NCBI GenBank assembly: GCA_964423095.1
Contig: CAYRDI010000002.1
Location: 22,404-86,403 of the forward strand
Direction: 5' to 3'
From: Micavibrio_A sp964423095
GTDB lineage: Bacteria > Pseudomonadota > Alphaproteobacteria > Micavibrionales > Micavibrionaceae
Length of the DNA: 64,000 nucleotides
Of this stretch, positions 37,209-46,169 are shown one piece after another. Both the position numbers and the translations under genes were made by a program. The notes under the pieces were generated by a model, which saw nothing but the letters and a program-made list of their open reading frames with translations, did not search any database and was not told where the DNA came from. Position 1 is the first letter of the stretch. Each line of letters starts with the position of its first letter.

Positions 37209-37952
37209 TTATCCGTTTACAGATTTTACTTTTTTAAATTTGTCAAAAAACACGCTGTCCGGCAATTCGCCGAACCGCGCCATACGGCGCATTTCCTTGG
37301 CCGCCAGAAGAGTTTTGACCGCTGCCTGATGGCCATATTGGGTGGCGATATGAAGGGCCGTGCGGCCCTGCGAATCACGCGCTTCCAGGTCGGCACCGTC
37401 CATCACCAGAAGACGGATGGCATAGCAATCACCGTTTTTTGCGGCAAGCCAAAGGGCGATATGACGATCTTCTTCCCGTGCGTTGGTTTTATGGGGACGC
37501 ATGGTTTCGAGAACAGGAACGGCCAAGGTTTCTGTTTTGGGGACGTTCGCGGGCTTTGCTGCCTGTATCATGCGGTCCCATTTCAAGCGAATGGATTGAA
37601 CATTTTCATGGGGGCCACGCGTCGCCATGACATCCGCGGGCGATGTAAGCTCTTGTAACGGGTGTATCGTAAAGCGGCGCGCGGAATTTTTGACACTTTG
37701 ATCGGGCACCGCCGGTGTGGTTAGTTCCTGCGTTTCGCATAGAATCGGCTTTTCAACCGCTTCGACAATTTCCATCATGTCCGTCTCGCGCTCCTGATTC
37801 CGTTCCACACCAGCATACGCGTTATCTTGTACCACTTCTACGCCGTCATTCTTTCGTATGGGTTGCGGTTCTATAGCCTCCCGCGCCTGCGCCTTCGCAA
37901 CGCCGCGACGGTAAAACCGCACACCGAACCCTGCACCGTAAATCTTCTTCAT
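37209..37952 (-). CDS. Ankyrin-repeat protein, unknown
   Basis: The 247-aa product has a charged, low-complexity N-terminal half and a C-terminal ankyrin pair: HIALWLAAKNGDCYAIRLLV and GRTALHIATQYGHQAAVKTL. No signal peptide is clear. The ATG at 37952 overlaps the glmM TGA by 4 bases and has AAAGGTGG ahead, which decides the start. Ankyrin repeats mediate protein contacts; the partner is unknown. Confidence 0.8.
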   Translation of the reverse strand: MKKIYGAGFGVRFYRRGVAKAQAREAIEPQPIRKNDGVEVVQDNAYAGVERNQERETDMMEIVEAVEKPILCETQELTTPAVPDQSVKNSARRFTIHPLQELTSPADVMATRGPHENVQSIRLKWDRMIQAAKPANVPKTETLAVPVLETMRPHKTNAREEDRHIALWLAAKNGDCYAIRLLVMDGADLEARDSQGRTALHIATQYGHQAAVKTLLAAKEMRRMARFGELPDSVFFDKFKKVKSVNG

Positions 37953-39313
37953 CCGGCCACCTTTTCGATGACCGCGCACAAATCATTGACCACCTTTTTG
38001 ATCTGCCCTTCATCTTCGCCTTCGGCCATGACGCGGATCAACGGTTCGGTGCCGGATTTTCGGATCAATATCCGGCCGCTTTTCGACAATGTTTTTTCGG
38101 CATTCTCGATCGCGTTCTGCACACCAGAATCTTCCAGCGGCGCGCGCTCTTTTGCATAGCGGACATTTTGCAGAATTTGCGGCAGAGGTTTAAAGAGCGT
38201 GCAAACCTCACTGGTCTTCTTCCCGGCCTTCCGTATCACCGACAAAACCTGCATGGCGGCAAAAAGCCCGTCCCCGGTCGTACCGTAATCCGACATCACG
38301 ATATGGCCCGATTGTTCCCCACCCAGATTGAACCCGCCGGTACGCATTTTTTCAACAACGTACCGGTCACCAACGGCGGCACGTTCCAGCTTGATGCCCT
38401 TGGATTCAAAAAACCGTTCCAGCCCAAGGTTGGACATCACCGTCGCCACGACCGTATTGCCGTTCAGTTTTCCGCGTTCCTTCATGGCCACGCCAAGCAA
38501 GGCCATCAACTGGTCGCCATCGATCTTCTGACCCTTTTCATCGACGATGATCACACGGTCCGCATCGCCATCCAGCGCGATACCGATATCCGCCTTTTCA
38601 TCGAGAACCTTTTGTTGCAAAGCCAGCGTATCGGTTGCACCAAATCCCTTGTTGATGTTTTTGCCGTTCGGGGTATTGCCGATGGAAACGACCTCCGCCT
38701 CCAGCTCGTAGAAAATTTGCGGAGCGATTTTATAAGCGGCACCGTGCGCGCAATCCACCACCACCTTCAGGCCGTTCAGGGTCGCACCCTTTTCCATGCC
38801 GCTTTTCAAAAATTCGATATAACGGCCCGGCGCGTCATCCATCCGCCAGGCGCGACCGATCAGATCCGGCGGCGGGAGGATTTCGGTGTGATCCATTTCG
38901 ATGGCGGATTCGATTTCCATCTCCAGCCCATCGGACAATTTGTACCCATCGGCCCCGAACAATTTGATCCCGTTGTCTTGATACGGGTTGTGGGACGCCG
39001 AAATCATCACACCAATATCGGCGCGCAGGGAACGGGTCAGCATCGCAATCGCCGGTGTCGGCACGGGGCCGGTAAAGATAACCTCCATCCCCATGGAAAC
39101 GAAGCCCGCCGCCATCGCCTGTTCCAGCATATAGCCCGAAAGGCGCGTATCCTTGCCGATCACCGCCCGGTTCATCACGGCCCCTTGCTGGTTCGCACGC
39201 AAGACATAGGCCGTTGCCATGGCCACACGCAGGGCCATATCCGCCGTCATGGGCGGGGTATTGGCGGTGCCGCGGATACCGTCTGTGCCGAAATATTTGC
39301 GTTTTGAACTCAT
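37949..39313 (-). CDS. glmM: Phosphoglucosamine mutase
   Basis: The 454-aa enzyme converts glucosamine-6-phosphate to glucosamine-1-phosphate for peptidoglycan and lipid A. It has the phosphoserine loop GVMISASHNPYQDNGIKLFG, the metal site ALDGDADRVI and the phosphate-binding IRKSGTEPLIRVMAEG. Length is typical. It commonly sits near ftsH in proteobacteria, and ftsH lies about 1.3 kb to the right here. Confidence 0.98.
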   Translation of the reverse strand: MSSKRKYFGTDGIRGTANTPPMTADMALRVAMATAYVLRANQQGAVMNRAVIGKDTRLSGYMLEQAMAAGFVSMGMEVIFTGPVPTPAIAMLTRSLRADIGVMISASHNPYQDNGIKLFGADGYKLSDGLEMEIESAIEMDHTEILPPPDLIGRAWRMDDAPGRYIEFLKSGMEKGATLNGLKVVVDCAHGAAYKIAPQIFYELEAEVVSIGNTPNGKNINKGFGATDTLALQQKVLDEKADIGIALDGDADRVIIVDEKGQKIDGDQLMALLGVAMKERGKLNGNTVVATVMSNLGLERFFESKGIKLERAAVGDRYVVEKMRTGGFNLGGEQSGHIVMSDYGTTGDGLFAAMQVLSVIRKAGKKTSEVCTLFKPLPQILQNVRYAKERAPLEDSGVQNAIENAEKTLSKSGRILIRKSGTEPLIRVMAEGEDEGQIKKVVNDLCAVIEKVAG

Positions 39314-39405
39314 ACCCCTGTTTTTAAACTAAAATTAGGGTTTTTACCACAGTCTTAATAAACGACCCTTTCACATAAACATGTTAAACGGTGTAAAATA
39401 ATAGA

Positions 39406-39861
39406 ATGACAAAAACGACAGAGATTCCAGAAAACTGGCAGAAAGCGCTCGAAGAAAAAATCGATGCGATGAGAGTGGCTTGTGACAAATCGCTCTGCCT
39501 TACGCCCGGCCCGGAATACGAACAGGCGCGCAAAGATGAACGACGAACAGCAAAAGACCTGCTGGACCACATCCAATCACTGTTTGGCTCGATAGAAAAT
39601 TATCAGCTCTACCTTTATGCGGATTTGCGCCAAAGAGCTTTAAGCAAGAGCCTGTCCGCCGATGCCATCAACAGCGTTCAGAACAATGGGTATCAAATTT
39701 CAAAAAGCTCTGAACTGGAAACCGCACATGATCTTGCGTCTTTTTACGAACTGATTTACGTGGAAGTACGTGAGGGCATCGATTATAACGCCGCCTATTT
39801 ACATCCCGATGCTGACCGGACAAACACACCGCCACAACCCCCAAAATTCGATTTTCATTGA
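39406..39861 (+). CDS. Hypothetical protein, unknown
   Basis: The 151-aa soluble, acidic and largely helical product has no signal peptide and no motif that I recognise. It stands alone on the + strand between the leftward glmM and ftsH groups. Codon use looks coding, but support is only the open frame. Confidence 0.55.
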   Translation: MTKTTEIPENWQKALEEKIDAMRVACDKSLCLTPGPEYEQARKDERRTAKDLLDHIQSLFGSIENYQLYLYADLRQRALSKSLSADAINSVQNNGYQISKSSELETAHDLASFYELIYVEVREGIDYNAAYLHPDADRTNTPPQPPKFDFH

Positions 39862-40146
39862 CTTCTGCCAAGCAATTCGGTATCATCCCAATAAGAATAT
39901 AAAAATATAAACAGGGAACCGGATCGATGATGAAAGCACACGGCTCATAGCCGAAACACCCTCACAAAAACATAAAATATAACTGCGATGAACGCATCGG
40001 AGAACATTGACTCATGGACACAAACGTAAAAATTCACATTCACAAAGACACCCCGCCGAAATGCATCATATCGGGGCGCAGGATCATTCTGAAATCATAA
40101 AAAATTCTACCGCGTGTTGCCCTCCTCCAATACGCGCTTCTAAGGG
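39862..40146. other. Gene-poor spacer between a + hypothetical and a - secreted-protein gene
   Basis: I see no convincing gene. A + frame of 28 codons starts at 40015 (MDTNVKIHIHKDTPPKCIIS) and a longer frame overlaps it, but neither has a ribosome-binding site. No tRNA or repeat is visible. The right end is a strong terminator. Confidence 0.6.
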
Positions 40147-40180
40147 AAAAACCATGGACTCCCTCCCATGGTTTTTTCTT
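40147..40180. terminator. Strong bidirectional terminator
   Basis: An 11-bp perfect stem AAAAACCATGG / CCATGGTTTTT with an 8-base loop is followed by a T-run on + (TTTTTTCTTTT) and by T-rich sequence on -. It directly follows the stop of the secreted-protein gene at 40181 and ends the tilS-ftsH operon. Confidence 0.92.
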
Positions 40181-40660
40181 TTACCGTGCGTAAAGAAGAT
40201 CGTAAGAGGCAGATTCACAAACCGGACCGCATTGCGGGCCGTTGGGTTGGCTTTTTAAATAGTCCGCCACCAATGTCCGGGTCACAATGGTACGGCCGTT
40301 ATGGGCAATGCGCACCATCACTTTTTTGGGTGCCCCTTCTATGTGGATGTCCCCAAAGCCGTGCGCGGAAGCGGGCAAAGCGCAGCCGCTTTCGATGATC
40401 GTGATCCCTTTTTTGTTACAGGAAAGGCTCGGCCCGTCTTCGCATTTTTTCAACGGCAATTCGCCGTGACATTCCGCCGTGCGACCATCGAATGAAAAAT
40501 AGAAATCATACGATCCGGTTTTCCAGTCATAGCCGGGATCAACACGCAAGGTAAGACCATCCATACAACCGATTTCGGTGCACATCGGTTGCGCCATAGC
40601 CGGAGCGCAGAACACCATTAAAAAAGCAAAACCCGCAAGGATGTTGCTGCGCAAGACCAT
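40181..40660 (-). CDS. Small secreted Cys-containing protein, unknown
   Basis: The 159-aa product has a signal peptide ending at CAPAMAQP. The mature part has eight Cys (for example CTEIGC, CHGELPLKKC, CGPVC), suggesting disulfides in the periplasm. It begins right at the ftsH stop with no gap, so it is co-transcribed as the last gene of the operon. No family recognised. Confidence 0.75.
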   Translation of the reverse strand: MVLRSNILAGFAFLMVFCAPAMAQPMCTEIGCMDGLTLRVDPGYDWKTGSYDFYFSFDGRTAECHGELPLKKCEDGPSLSCNKKGITIIESGCALPASAHGFGDIHIEGAPKKVMVRIAHNGRTIVTRTLVADYLKSQPNGPQCGPVCESASYDLLYAR

Positions 40661-42583
40661 CTACGCCCCTTGCGTTCCGATCGTTCCGGTGCCTGTACTT
40701 GACGGCACGGAGGAGCGCGGCCCCGAAGGCGACGCATCATCCGGCGCATCGCGGATGATCGGTTCACCGCGAAGGAGCAAGCCCTTGATTTCATCGCCGC
40801 TGAGCATTTCATACTCCAGCAAAGCCTTCGCGAGCGTGTGTAATTGATCCATGTGTTTGGTCAAAAGATCGGTCGCACGGGCATAGGCATTTTCAACGAT
40901 CATCTTGATTTCGGAATCGACCAGAGCGGCCGTATCATCCGATAGATTTTTGGATTGCGTGACCGAATGACCGAGGAAGACTTCTTCTTGATTGGAACCA
41001 TAAAGGATAGGTCCTAGTTTGTCAGACATCCCCCATTCCGTTACCATCCGGCGCGCCATATCGGTCGCCATACGAATGTCGGACGACGCACCCGTCGTGA
41101 CCTTTTCACGGCCAAAGATGAGCTCTTCAGCAATCCGCCCGCCCATCGCGACGGCCAGATCTGCCTTCAGCTTGGCCTTGGAAACCGAAATGCGGTCATT
41201 TTCAGGAAGACGCATCACCATACCGAGCGCACGGCCACGCGGAATGATCGTCGCCTTGTGAATAGGATCGGATTCTTCCTCATGCAAGGCCACAACGGCA
41301 TGTCCGGCTTCGTGATAGGCGGTCAGTTTCTTTTCGTTTTCGGTCATCACCATGGATTTGCGTTCCGCACCCATCATGACCTTGTCCTTCGCATCTTCGA
41401 ATTCCTGCATCCCCACCACACGTTTACCGCGGCGGGCGGCAAGCAACGCCGCCTCGTTCACAAGGTTGGAAAGGTCGGCACCCGAAAATCCGGGTGTCCC
41501 ACGGGCCAGCACCACCGCCTGAACATTCTGCGCAAGCGGCACTTTTTTCATGTGTACGGTCAGAATTTTTTCGCGGCCCTTGATGTCCGGCAAAGGTACC
41601 ACAACCTGGCGATCAAAACGACCGGGACGCAGCAAAGCAGGATCCAGAACATCGGGACGGTTGGTTGCGGCAATCAGGATCACGCCTTCATTGGCCTCAA
41701 ACCCGTCCATTTCCACGAGCAGTTGGTTGAGCGTTTGTTCGCGTTCGTCATTCCCGCCGCCAAGACCGGCACCGCGATGACGCCCCACCGCATCGATTTC
41801 GTCAATAAAGATGATGCAGGGCGCGTTTTTCTTGGCTTGTTCGAACATATCGCGGACACGGGACGCACCCACGCCGACAAACATTTCCACAAAGTCGGAA
41901 CCGGAAATGGTGAAGAACGGCACGTTCGCCTCCCCCGCCACCGCGCGCGCGGTCAGAGTTTTCCCGGTTCCGGGCGGACCGACGAGCAGAGCCCCTTTTG
42001 GGATTTTTCCACCAAGCCGTTGAAATTTTTGCGGATCCTTCAAGAATTCGACGATTTCTTGCAATTCAACCTTGGCTTCATCAATCCCGGCCACGTCATC
42101 AAACGTCACACGGCCATGTTTTTCGGTCAAAAGCCGCGCCCGCGATTTACCAAAGCCCATCGCGCCACCGCCGCCCTTGCCCTGCATCTGGCGCATGAAG
42201 AAAATCCACACGCCGATGAGCAGCAACATCGGGAACCATGAAATCAGAATCCCCAGTGCGCTGATCTTTTCAGGGTCTTCGGCTTCGGCCGTAATTTTAA
42301 CGCCCGTGGCAACCAGACGATCAACCACATTTTCATTCGGTGGGATTTCGGAACGGAACCCGTCGCCGCCGCTCGTAAAATGTCCCGATACCTCACCGCC
42401 CTTGATCACGACATCGGAAATACGGCCCGCCTTTGCTTCGGAAAGAAAATCAGAGTAGGCGAGCTTTTCATTCTTCGTTGTTCCGTTCTGGTTTTGCGTG
42501 CCTTGAAAAACATTGTTGAGCAAAAACACCATCATCAAACCGATGGCGAGCCAGAACATCACATTGCGACCGAAACCGTTCAC
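40661..42583 (-). CDS. ftsH: ATP-dependent membrane zinc protease FtsH
   Basis: The 640-aa protease has two N-terminal membrane helices flanking a periplasmic domain. The AAA module includes VGPPGTGKTLTARAVAGE and IIFIDEIDAVGRHRG, with the second region of homology in IAATNRPDVLDPALLRPGRF. The zinc site is HEAGHA. It degrades membrane and regulatory proteins such as LpxC. Gene order pal-ybgF-tilS-(X)-ftsH is the typical alphaproteobacterial arrangement with one extra gene. Confidence 0.98.
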   Translation of the reverse strand: MNGFGRNVMFWLAIGLMMVFLLNNVFQGTQNQNGTTKNEKLAYSDFLSEAKAGRISDVVIKGGEVSGHFTSGGDGFRSEIPPNENVVDRLVATGVKITAEAEDPEKISALGILISWFPMLLLIGVWIFFMRQMQGKGGGGAMGFGKSRARLLTEKHGRVTFDDVAGIDEAKVELQEIVEFLKDPQKFQRLGGKIPKGALLVGPPGTGKTLTARAVAGEANVPFFTISGSDFVEMFVGVGASRVRDMFEQAKKNAPCIIFIDEIDAVGRHRGAGLGGGNDEREQTLNQLLVEMDGFEANEGVILIAATNRPDVLDPALLRPGRFDRQVVVPLPDIKGREKILTVHMKKVPLAQNVQAVVLARGTPGFSGADLSNLVNEAALLAARRGKRVVGMQEFEDAKDKVMMGAERKSMVMTENEKKLTAYHEAGHAVVALHEEESDPIHKATIIPRGRALGMVMRLPENDRISVSKAKLKADLAVAMGGRIAEELIFGREKVTTGASSDIRMATDMARRMVTEWGMSDKLGPILYGSNQEEVFLGHSVTQSKNLSDDTAALVDSEIKMIVENAYARATDLLTKHMDQLHTLAKALLEYEMLSGDEIKGLLLRGEPIIRDAPDDASPSGPRSSVPSSTGTGTIGTQGA

Positions 42584-42705
42584 GTCTTTAATCCCTTGAA
42601 ATTTCTTGTTTTAAAACCTGTATCTGCATCTTAAGAGCAAATAGGGCGGATGTCCAAACAAACAAGCCGCCGATCCTTTCATTCTGGATGAAAAAACGGG
42701 CCGAA

Positions 42706-43329
42706 TTAAGGCTGCGCAGGCTGGATCGACCGTTCCGCCGAAAGTCCCGGCAAATTCAGGAAATTATCCGGGGCGACGGTCTCCGGGGCGGTGCCGGCCT
42801 TTTCCGCGGTAAAAACAATCTTGTAGACCGGTTTTTCATAGGCCAGCGTCAGATAGGCCTTGGTTTCACCCGTCTTCCATTCGGTATAAAATTTCAGATC
42901 GCCGCTGAGCAAGGACCGGCCCCAGAATTGCGGATAGTTCTTGTAAAACTGGTTTTTCCAGATGTAATCCACCTTCACGGGATCGCCATAGGATTTCGAA
43001 ACCATCCGTTTGAGGTCTTCGTACATATCCAAAAAACGGCCAGGATTCGGGTTTTTCAATTCCTGATAATCATAAACGCCGCGCCAGAGTTTTCCATTTT
43101 CAAAATCATAACGGATCAAACGCCGGAAATCTTTGGGGCCGGGAAGTTCCAGAAAATAAAGCGAGTCCCCCTCTTCTTTATAAAAACCTGCTGTTTCGAA
43201 TTTTTTGACATCTTCAGGCGATACGCCCCACACAAAATAACGGAACGTCCCCTGCCCAATATCAACCACGGGGTCCGCCTTGGCCGCAAACGGCCAGAAA
43301 CACAGCAAGGCAAAAATCAAAACGCGCAA
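42706..43329 (-). CDS. Exported hypothetical protein between tilS and ftsH
   Basis: The 207-aa product has a signal peptide (LIFALLCFWPFAAKADP). A soluble domain follows, with VWGVSPEDVKKFETAGFYKE and LAYEKPVYKIVFTAEK. I chose the TTG at 43329, which follows AAGGGA by 8 bases and lies immediately after the tilS stop. The frame runs further up inside tilS. Probably periplasmic; no named family. The operon position suggests an envelope role. Confidence 0.75.
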   Translation of the reverse strand: MRVLIFALLCFWPFAAKADPVVDIGQGTFRYFVWGVSPEDVKKFETAGFYKEEGDSLYFLELPGPKDFRRLIRYDFENGKLWRGVYDYQELKNPNPGRFLDMYEDLKRMVSKSYGDPVKVDYIWKNQFYKNYPQFWGRSLLSGDLKFYTEWKTGETKAYLTLAYEKPVYKIVFTAEKAGTAPETVAPDNFLNLPGLSAERSIQPAQP

Positions 43330-43330
43330 A

Positions 43331-44329
43331 TCAGGATTCCCTTTCAATCCATAATGTCCCACGTTTGGCGTCTTTTGCAAAGATGCAACCGCCCAGAGTC
43401 GCACCCTTGAAATTCTGATCCCGCAACAAACGGTGCAAAAGGTTTTCGGCCCGTTCCATACGGGGGCCATATCCCTGCCCGGTAGCGTCCGCGCAAAGAC
43501 CTTCCATGGCCAGTAAAAGCACCCGTAAAATCAATTCTTCGGGTGAATCCGCCAGCATCGTCCAGTTGAACAAAACGCCTTTGGGAGATTGTTCAATGGC
43601 CGCCTTTTCATACAAATCCGCCGCCATGGATTCCAGCGCGCGGCGGGCACGGGCGAAACGGCGGGCCGTGACGGCGAGCCGTTTGCTGCTCAGCCCCTCT
43701 TCTTCCAGGACATCCTTTGCCGCACGGAGCCGTGGGCGTAAATAGACTTCATTTTCGTTGGTAGGATCGTTGACATAGGGAATACCGTTTTCGCGGCACA
43801 GGGCGATCAGGTCTTGTTTTTCCACGTCCAGCAGTGGGCGGACAATCGTAACCCCATCACCCGCATCATGCAAAAAAGCCATCGCCGACAAACCGTCAAG
43901 CCCGCTGCCTTTGGCAAGGCGGATCAGGAATGTTTCCGCCTGATCGTCCGCGTGATGGGCAATGAACAAGGATGTGCAGCCGCATTCACCCATCGCGTTT
44001 TTCAAAAGAGCGTATCGCGCGGCGCGGGCCTCTTCCAAAATCCGGCTTTGCGGTTTTTCTCCTTCCCAGCGAAGGATTTTGTGCATCACGCACGGCCAAT
44101 CTTCTACCCATGCACCAACTTGCGCGGCTTCATCCGCCGATTCCGGGCGAAGAGCATGATCAACCGTAAAGGCATGAATATCGATGCCGTGTTTTTCGCC
44201 AAAGCGCGACAAGAGCCAGAGCATCGCCATGGAATCCGGCCCGCCGGAAACACCCGCCGCCACGCATTTTTTCCCGCCGGGAAAATCCATCGCCAACAAA
44301 GCATGTTCAAAATCATCGAAGGAGTACAT
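43331..44329 (-). CDS. tilS: tRNA(Ile)-lysidine synthetase
   Basis: The 332-aa enzyme modifies C34 of tRNA-Ile(CAU) to lysidine with ATP. The N-terminal PP-loop GVSGGPDSMAMLW and HHADDQAETFLIRLAKGSGL are diagnostic. RPLLDVEKQDLIALC is also typical. The C-terminal part is short. It lies between the ybgF/small-protein pair and the exported protein before ftsH. Confidence 0.95.
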   Translation of the reverse strand: MYSFDDFEHALLAMDFPGGKKCVAAGVSGGPDSMAMLWLLSRFGEKHGIDIHAFTVDHALRPESADEAAQVGAWVEDWPCVMHKILRWEGEKPQSRILEEARAARYALLKNAMGECGCTSLFIAHHADDQAETFLIRLAKGSGLDGLSAMAFLHDAGDGVTIVRPLLDVEKQDLIALCRENGIPYVNDPTNENEVYLRPRLRAAKDVLEEEGLSSKRLAVTARRFARARRALESMAADLYEKAAIEQSPKGVLFNWTMLADSPEELILRVLLLAMEGLCADATGQGYGPRMERAENLLHRLLRDQNFKGATLGGCIFAKDAKRGTLWIERES

Positions 44330-44360
44330 GGCTGTTTTATAGCCGCCTTAAAGACTTTTG

Positions 44361-44525
44361 TTAAGGTGCCGAGGAGGCAGGCACGGTAAAATCATCCCGG
44401 ATAGGATGTCGTTTGGCGTATTCGATACTGAACGCAAAGGCCAGATAGACCAGCAGCGTGTAAAACGCAATCCATCCCCATTTCTTGTAAGAATTGCGGG
44501 GTTTTTCCGGTTTTTGCGATGTCAC
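44361..44525 (-). CDS. Small single-pass membrane protein between ybgF and tilS
   Basis: A 54-aa product starts with GTG, 6 bases after the ybgF stop. It has a basic N-terminus (KPEKPRNSYKKW), one membrane helix (GWIAFYTLLVYLAFAFSIEY) and a polar tail ending PASSAP. The frame, the coupling to ybgF and the clean topology support a real gene, although no strong ribosome-binding site is seen. Confidence 0.6.
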   Translation of the reverse strand: MTSQKPEKPRNSYKKWGWIAFYTLLVYLAFAFSIEYAKRHPIRDDFTVPASSAP

Positions 44526-44531
44526 GAGAAT

Positions 44532-45455
44532 TTATTGTGGGCAGCCGAGCGAGGACATTTCATCATCCCCGCGTTTTAACACAGGAGCAGGCCCGTTCGG
44601 ATATTGTTTTTTAAGCTGGGCCAAGGCCACGCACGCATTGTCCTTTTCCCCCTTTGCCGCCAGCGACATACCGAGTTTCAGGAGATTGTCGGCGGCCTTC
44701 GGCCCATCGGGAAATTTTTGGTACGCTTCGGCAAAGGCGCGTGTGGCCTTATCGTAATCTTTGCGCACGTAATAGGTTTCGCCCAGCCAGTAGAGCGCAT
44801 TCGGGGCGAGCGCATGCGTTGGATATTTTTTCATGAAGGTCGCAAAGGATTTTTCGGCAGCCGCGTAATCCCCGCTCTTTATTTCGCCAAAGCCCTGTTC
44901 ATACAAACCGGCCGCATCCATATCCCCCGTTTCGGCCCCCGTCACGGCGGTATCGGCCTCTTCTTTGGCAGACAGATCCGGTTGCAGCGATGGCGGCACA
45001 TCGTCCTCCATCGTCATCGCATTGGGTTGCGGCGGCATAGCGGCGGGTGGCGGAGTCTGCGCGGCCTGCGCTTGCTGTTGCGCCTGTTGCTGCTGCATGG
45101 CTTCGACCTGCTGCTGCAATTGCTGAACGTCATAGGTCTGTTTTTCCACCTTGTCGGTCAGGGTGCGTAAATCGCTTTCCATCTGGTTCAGACGGCCTTC
45201 GAACGCAGTTTCCGCCCCGCCCGACGCGCTCGTCGCACCAACCGCCGGCGCGGGCGGCGGTTCCCCTTTATACACAGCGCGGTTCAACGTATTGATTTCG
45301 TTTTCCAGCCGGTTAATACGGTTCAGCACATCATTCGATTGCGCCCGTACAGGCGTCATCACGGAGACTCCCATCAACAACCCGGAAACGCAAAGGCACA
45401 AAGGAAATATCCTTTGTGCCCCTGTTTGTTTTTTTACGTTAGCCATACCGTTCAT
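44532..45455 (-). CDS. ybgF: Tol-Pal system protein YbgF/CpoB
   Basis: The 307-aa exported protein has a signal peptide and a coiled coil (NRINRLENEINTLNR and QLQQQVEAMQQQQAQQQAQ). A long Gln/Ala/Pro linker follows, and then a C-terminal TPR domain (ALAPNALYWLGETYYVRKDY). YbgF/CpoB links Tol-Pal function with peptidoglycan synthesis at division. It lies 19 bases after pal. MANVKKQ is an alternative start 3 codons in. Confidence 0.93.
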   Translation of the reverse strand: MNGMANVKKQTGAQRIFPLCLCVSGLLMGVSVMTPVRAQSNDVLNRINRLENEINTLNRAVYKGEPPPAPAVGATSASGGAETAFEGRLNQMESDLRTLTDKVEKQTYDVQQLQQQVEAMQQQQAQQQAQAAQTPPPAAMPPQPNAMTMEDDVPPSLQPDLSAKEEADTAVTGAETGDMDAAGLYEQGFGEIKSGDYAAAEKSFATFMKKYPTHALAPNALYWLGETYYVRKDYDKATRAFAEAYQKFPDGPKAADNLLKLGMSLAAKGEKDNACVALAQLKKQYPNGPAPVLKRGDDEMSSLGCPQ

Positions 45456-45474
45456 CGATCGGTTGGTTATGCGG

Positions 45475-46008
45475 TTATTGAACGGTCGTTACAGCGCGGC
45501 GGTTCTGTGCCCACGAAGCGGCATCGGAACCGACCACGGCCGGACGTTCTTTCCCGTAGGAAATCGTGTCCAGACGGGATGCCGGAATGCCCATGGAAAC
45601 CAGGTAGTTTTTCACGGCAGCCGCACGACGATCACCCAGCGCGATGTTGTATTCGCGCGTACCGCGTTCATCGGCATGGCCTTCGATCGTGATATGCAGG
45701 TTCGGATAGCGGTTCAGCCATTCAACCTGACGGTTCAACGTATCGCGGGCTTCGGGAGCGAGGTCGTGAGAGTCATACGCGAAGAAAACACGGTCGCCGA
45801 CGTTCGTGGCGAGGTCTTCTTGCGATCCCGGAACAACCGAAGAATCGATCGAACCATTGTTGTCATAGACGCCCGTACCATCGAGCGGTCCTTGGCCATC
45901 CGTACGCTCGCCGACGGTGACGGCACCGTCCGTGCCCTGGTCCTTCGTCGAAGAACAGGCGGCAACCGTGACGGTCAGAAGAGCAATGGTGAGTAGGCGG
46001 GCGAGCAT
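45475..46008 (-). CDS. pal: Peptidoglycan-associated lipoprotein Pal
   Basis: The 177-aa lipoprotein has the lipobox VTVAAC at Cys18. Its OmpA-like C-terminal domain includes IEGHADERGTREYNIALGDR, where the Asp and Arg bind diaminopimelate of peptidoglycan. Start MLARLLTIAL has AAGGAG upstream; the frame continues further up without support. TolQRA and TolB are not next to it, which is unusual because tolB usually precedes pal. Confidence 0.96.
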   Translation of the reverse strand: MLARLLTIALLTVTVAACSSTKDQGTDGAVTVGERTDGQGPLDGTGVYDNNGSIDSSVVPGSQEDLATNVGDRVFFAYDSHDLAPEARDTLNRQVEWLNRYPNLHITIEGHADERGTREYNIALGDRRAAAVKNYLVSMGIPASRLDTISYGKERPAVVGSDAASWAQNRRAVTTVQ

Positions 46009-46104
46009 GAGAAACTCCTTAAATATGAATGATGTTGTCGCGCTATAGGGGTACGTTTGAAAGAACGATTCGGTTCCGTCAAATCTTTGTATTACCGAAC
46101 GCCA

Positions 46105-46118
46105 CCCCTTGCAAGGGG
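46105..46118. repeat. Perfect palindrome upstream of pal
   Basis: CCCCTTGCAAGGGG, 14 bases and fully self-complementary, lies about 97 bases before the pal ATG and 52 bases after the SirB1-like stop. No T-run follows on either side, so it is not a normal terminator. It could be an operator or a small hairpin in the pal leader. Confidence 0.5.
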
Positions 46119-46169
46119 GCACACAACAATGCCTTATTCTGTTCACACTTTATCCACAAGTGCGCGTGG

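Noticed and set aside
38168..39307. 379-codon open frame on + opposite glmM
   Set aside because: A shadow of glmM, which has complete catalytic motifs; the composition (many His and Arg) is that of an antisense frame.
40007..40258. 83-codon open frame on + near the terminator
   Set aside because: It runs through the bidirectional terminator and into the secreted-protein gene; no ribosome-binding site.
41258..42241. 327-codon open frame on + opposite ftsH
   Set aside because: Antisense shadow of ftsH; no homology-like motif and no ribosome-binding site.
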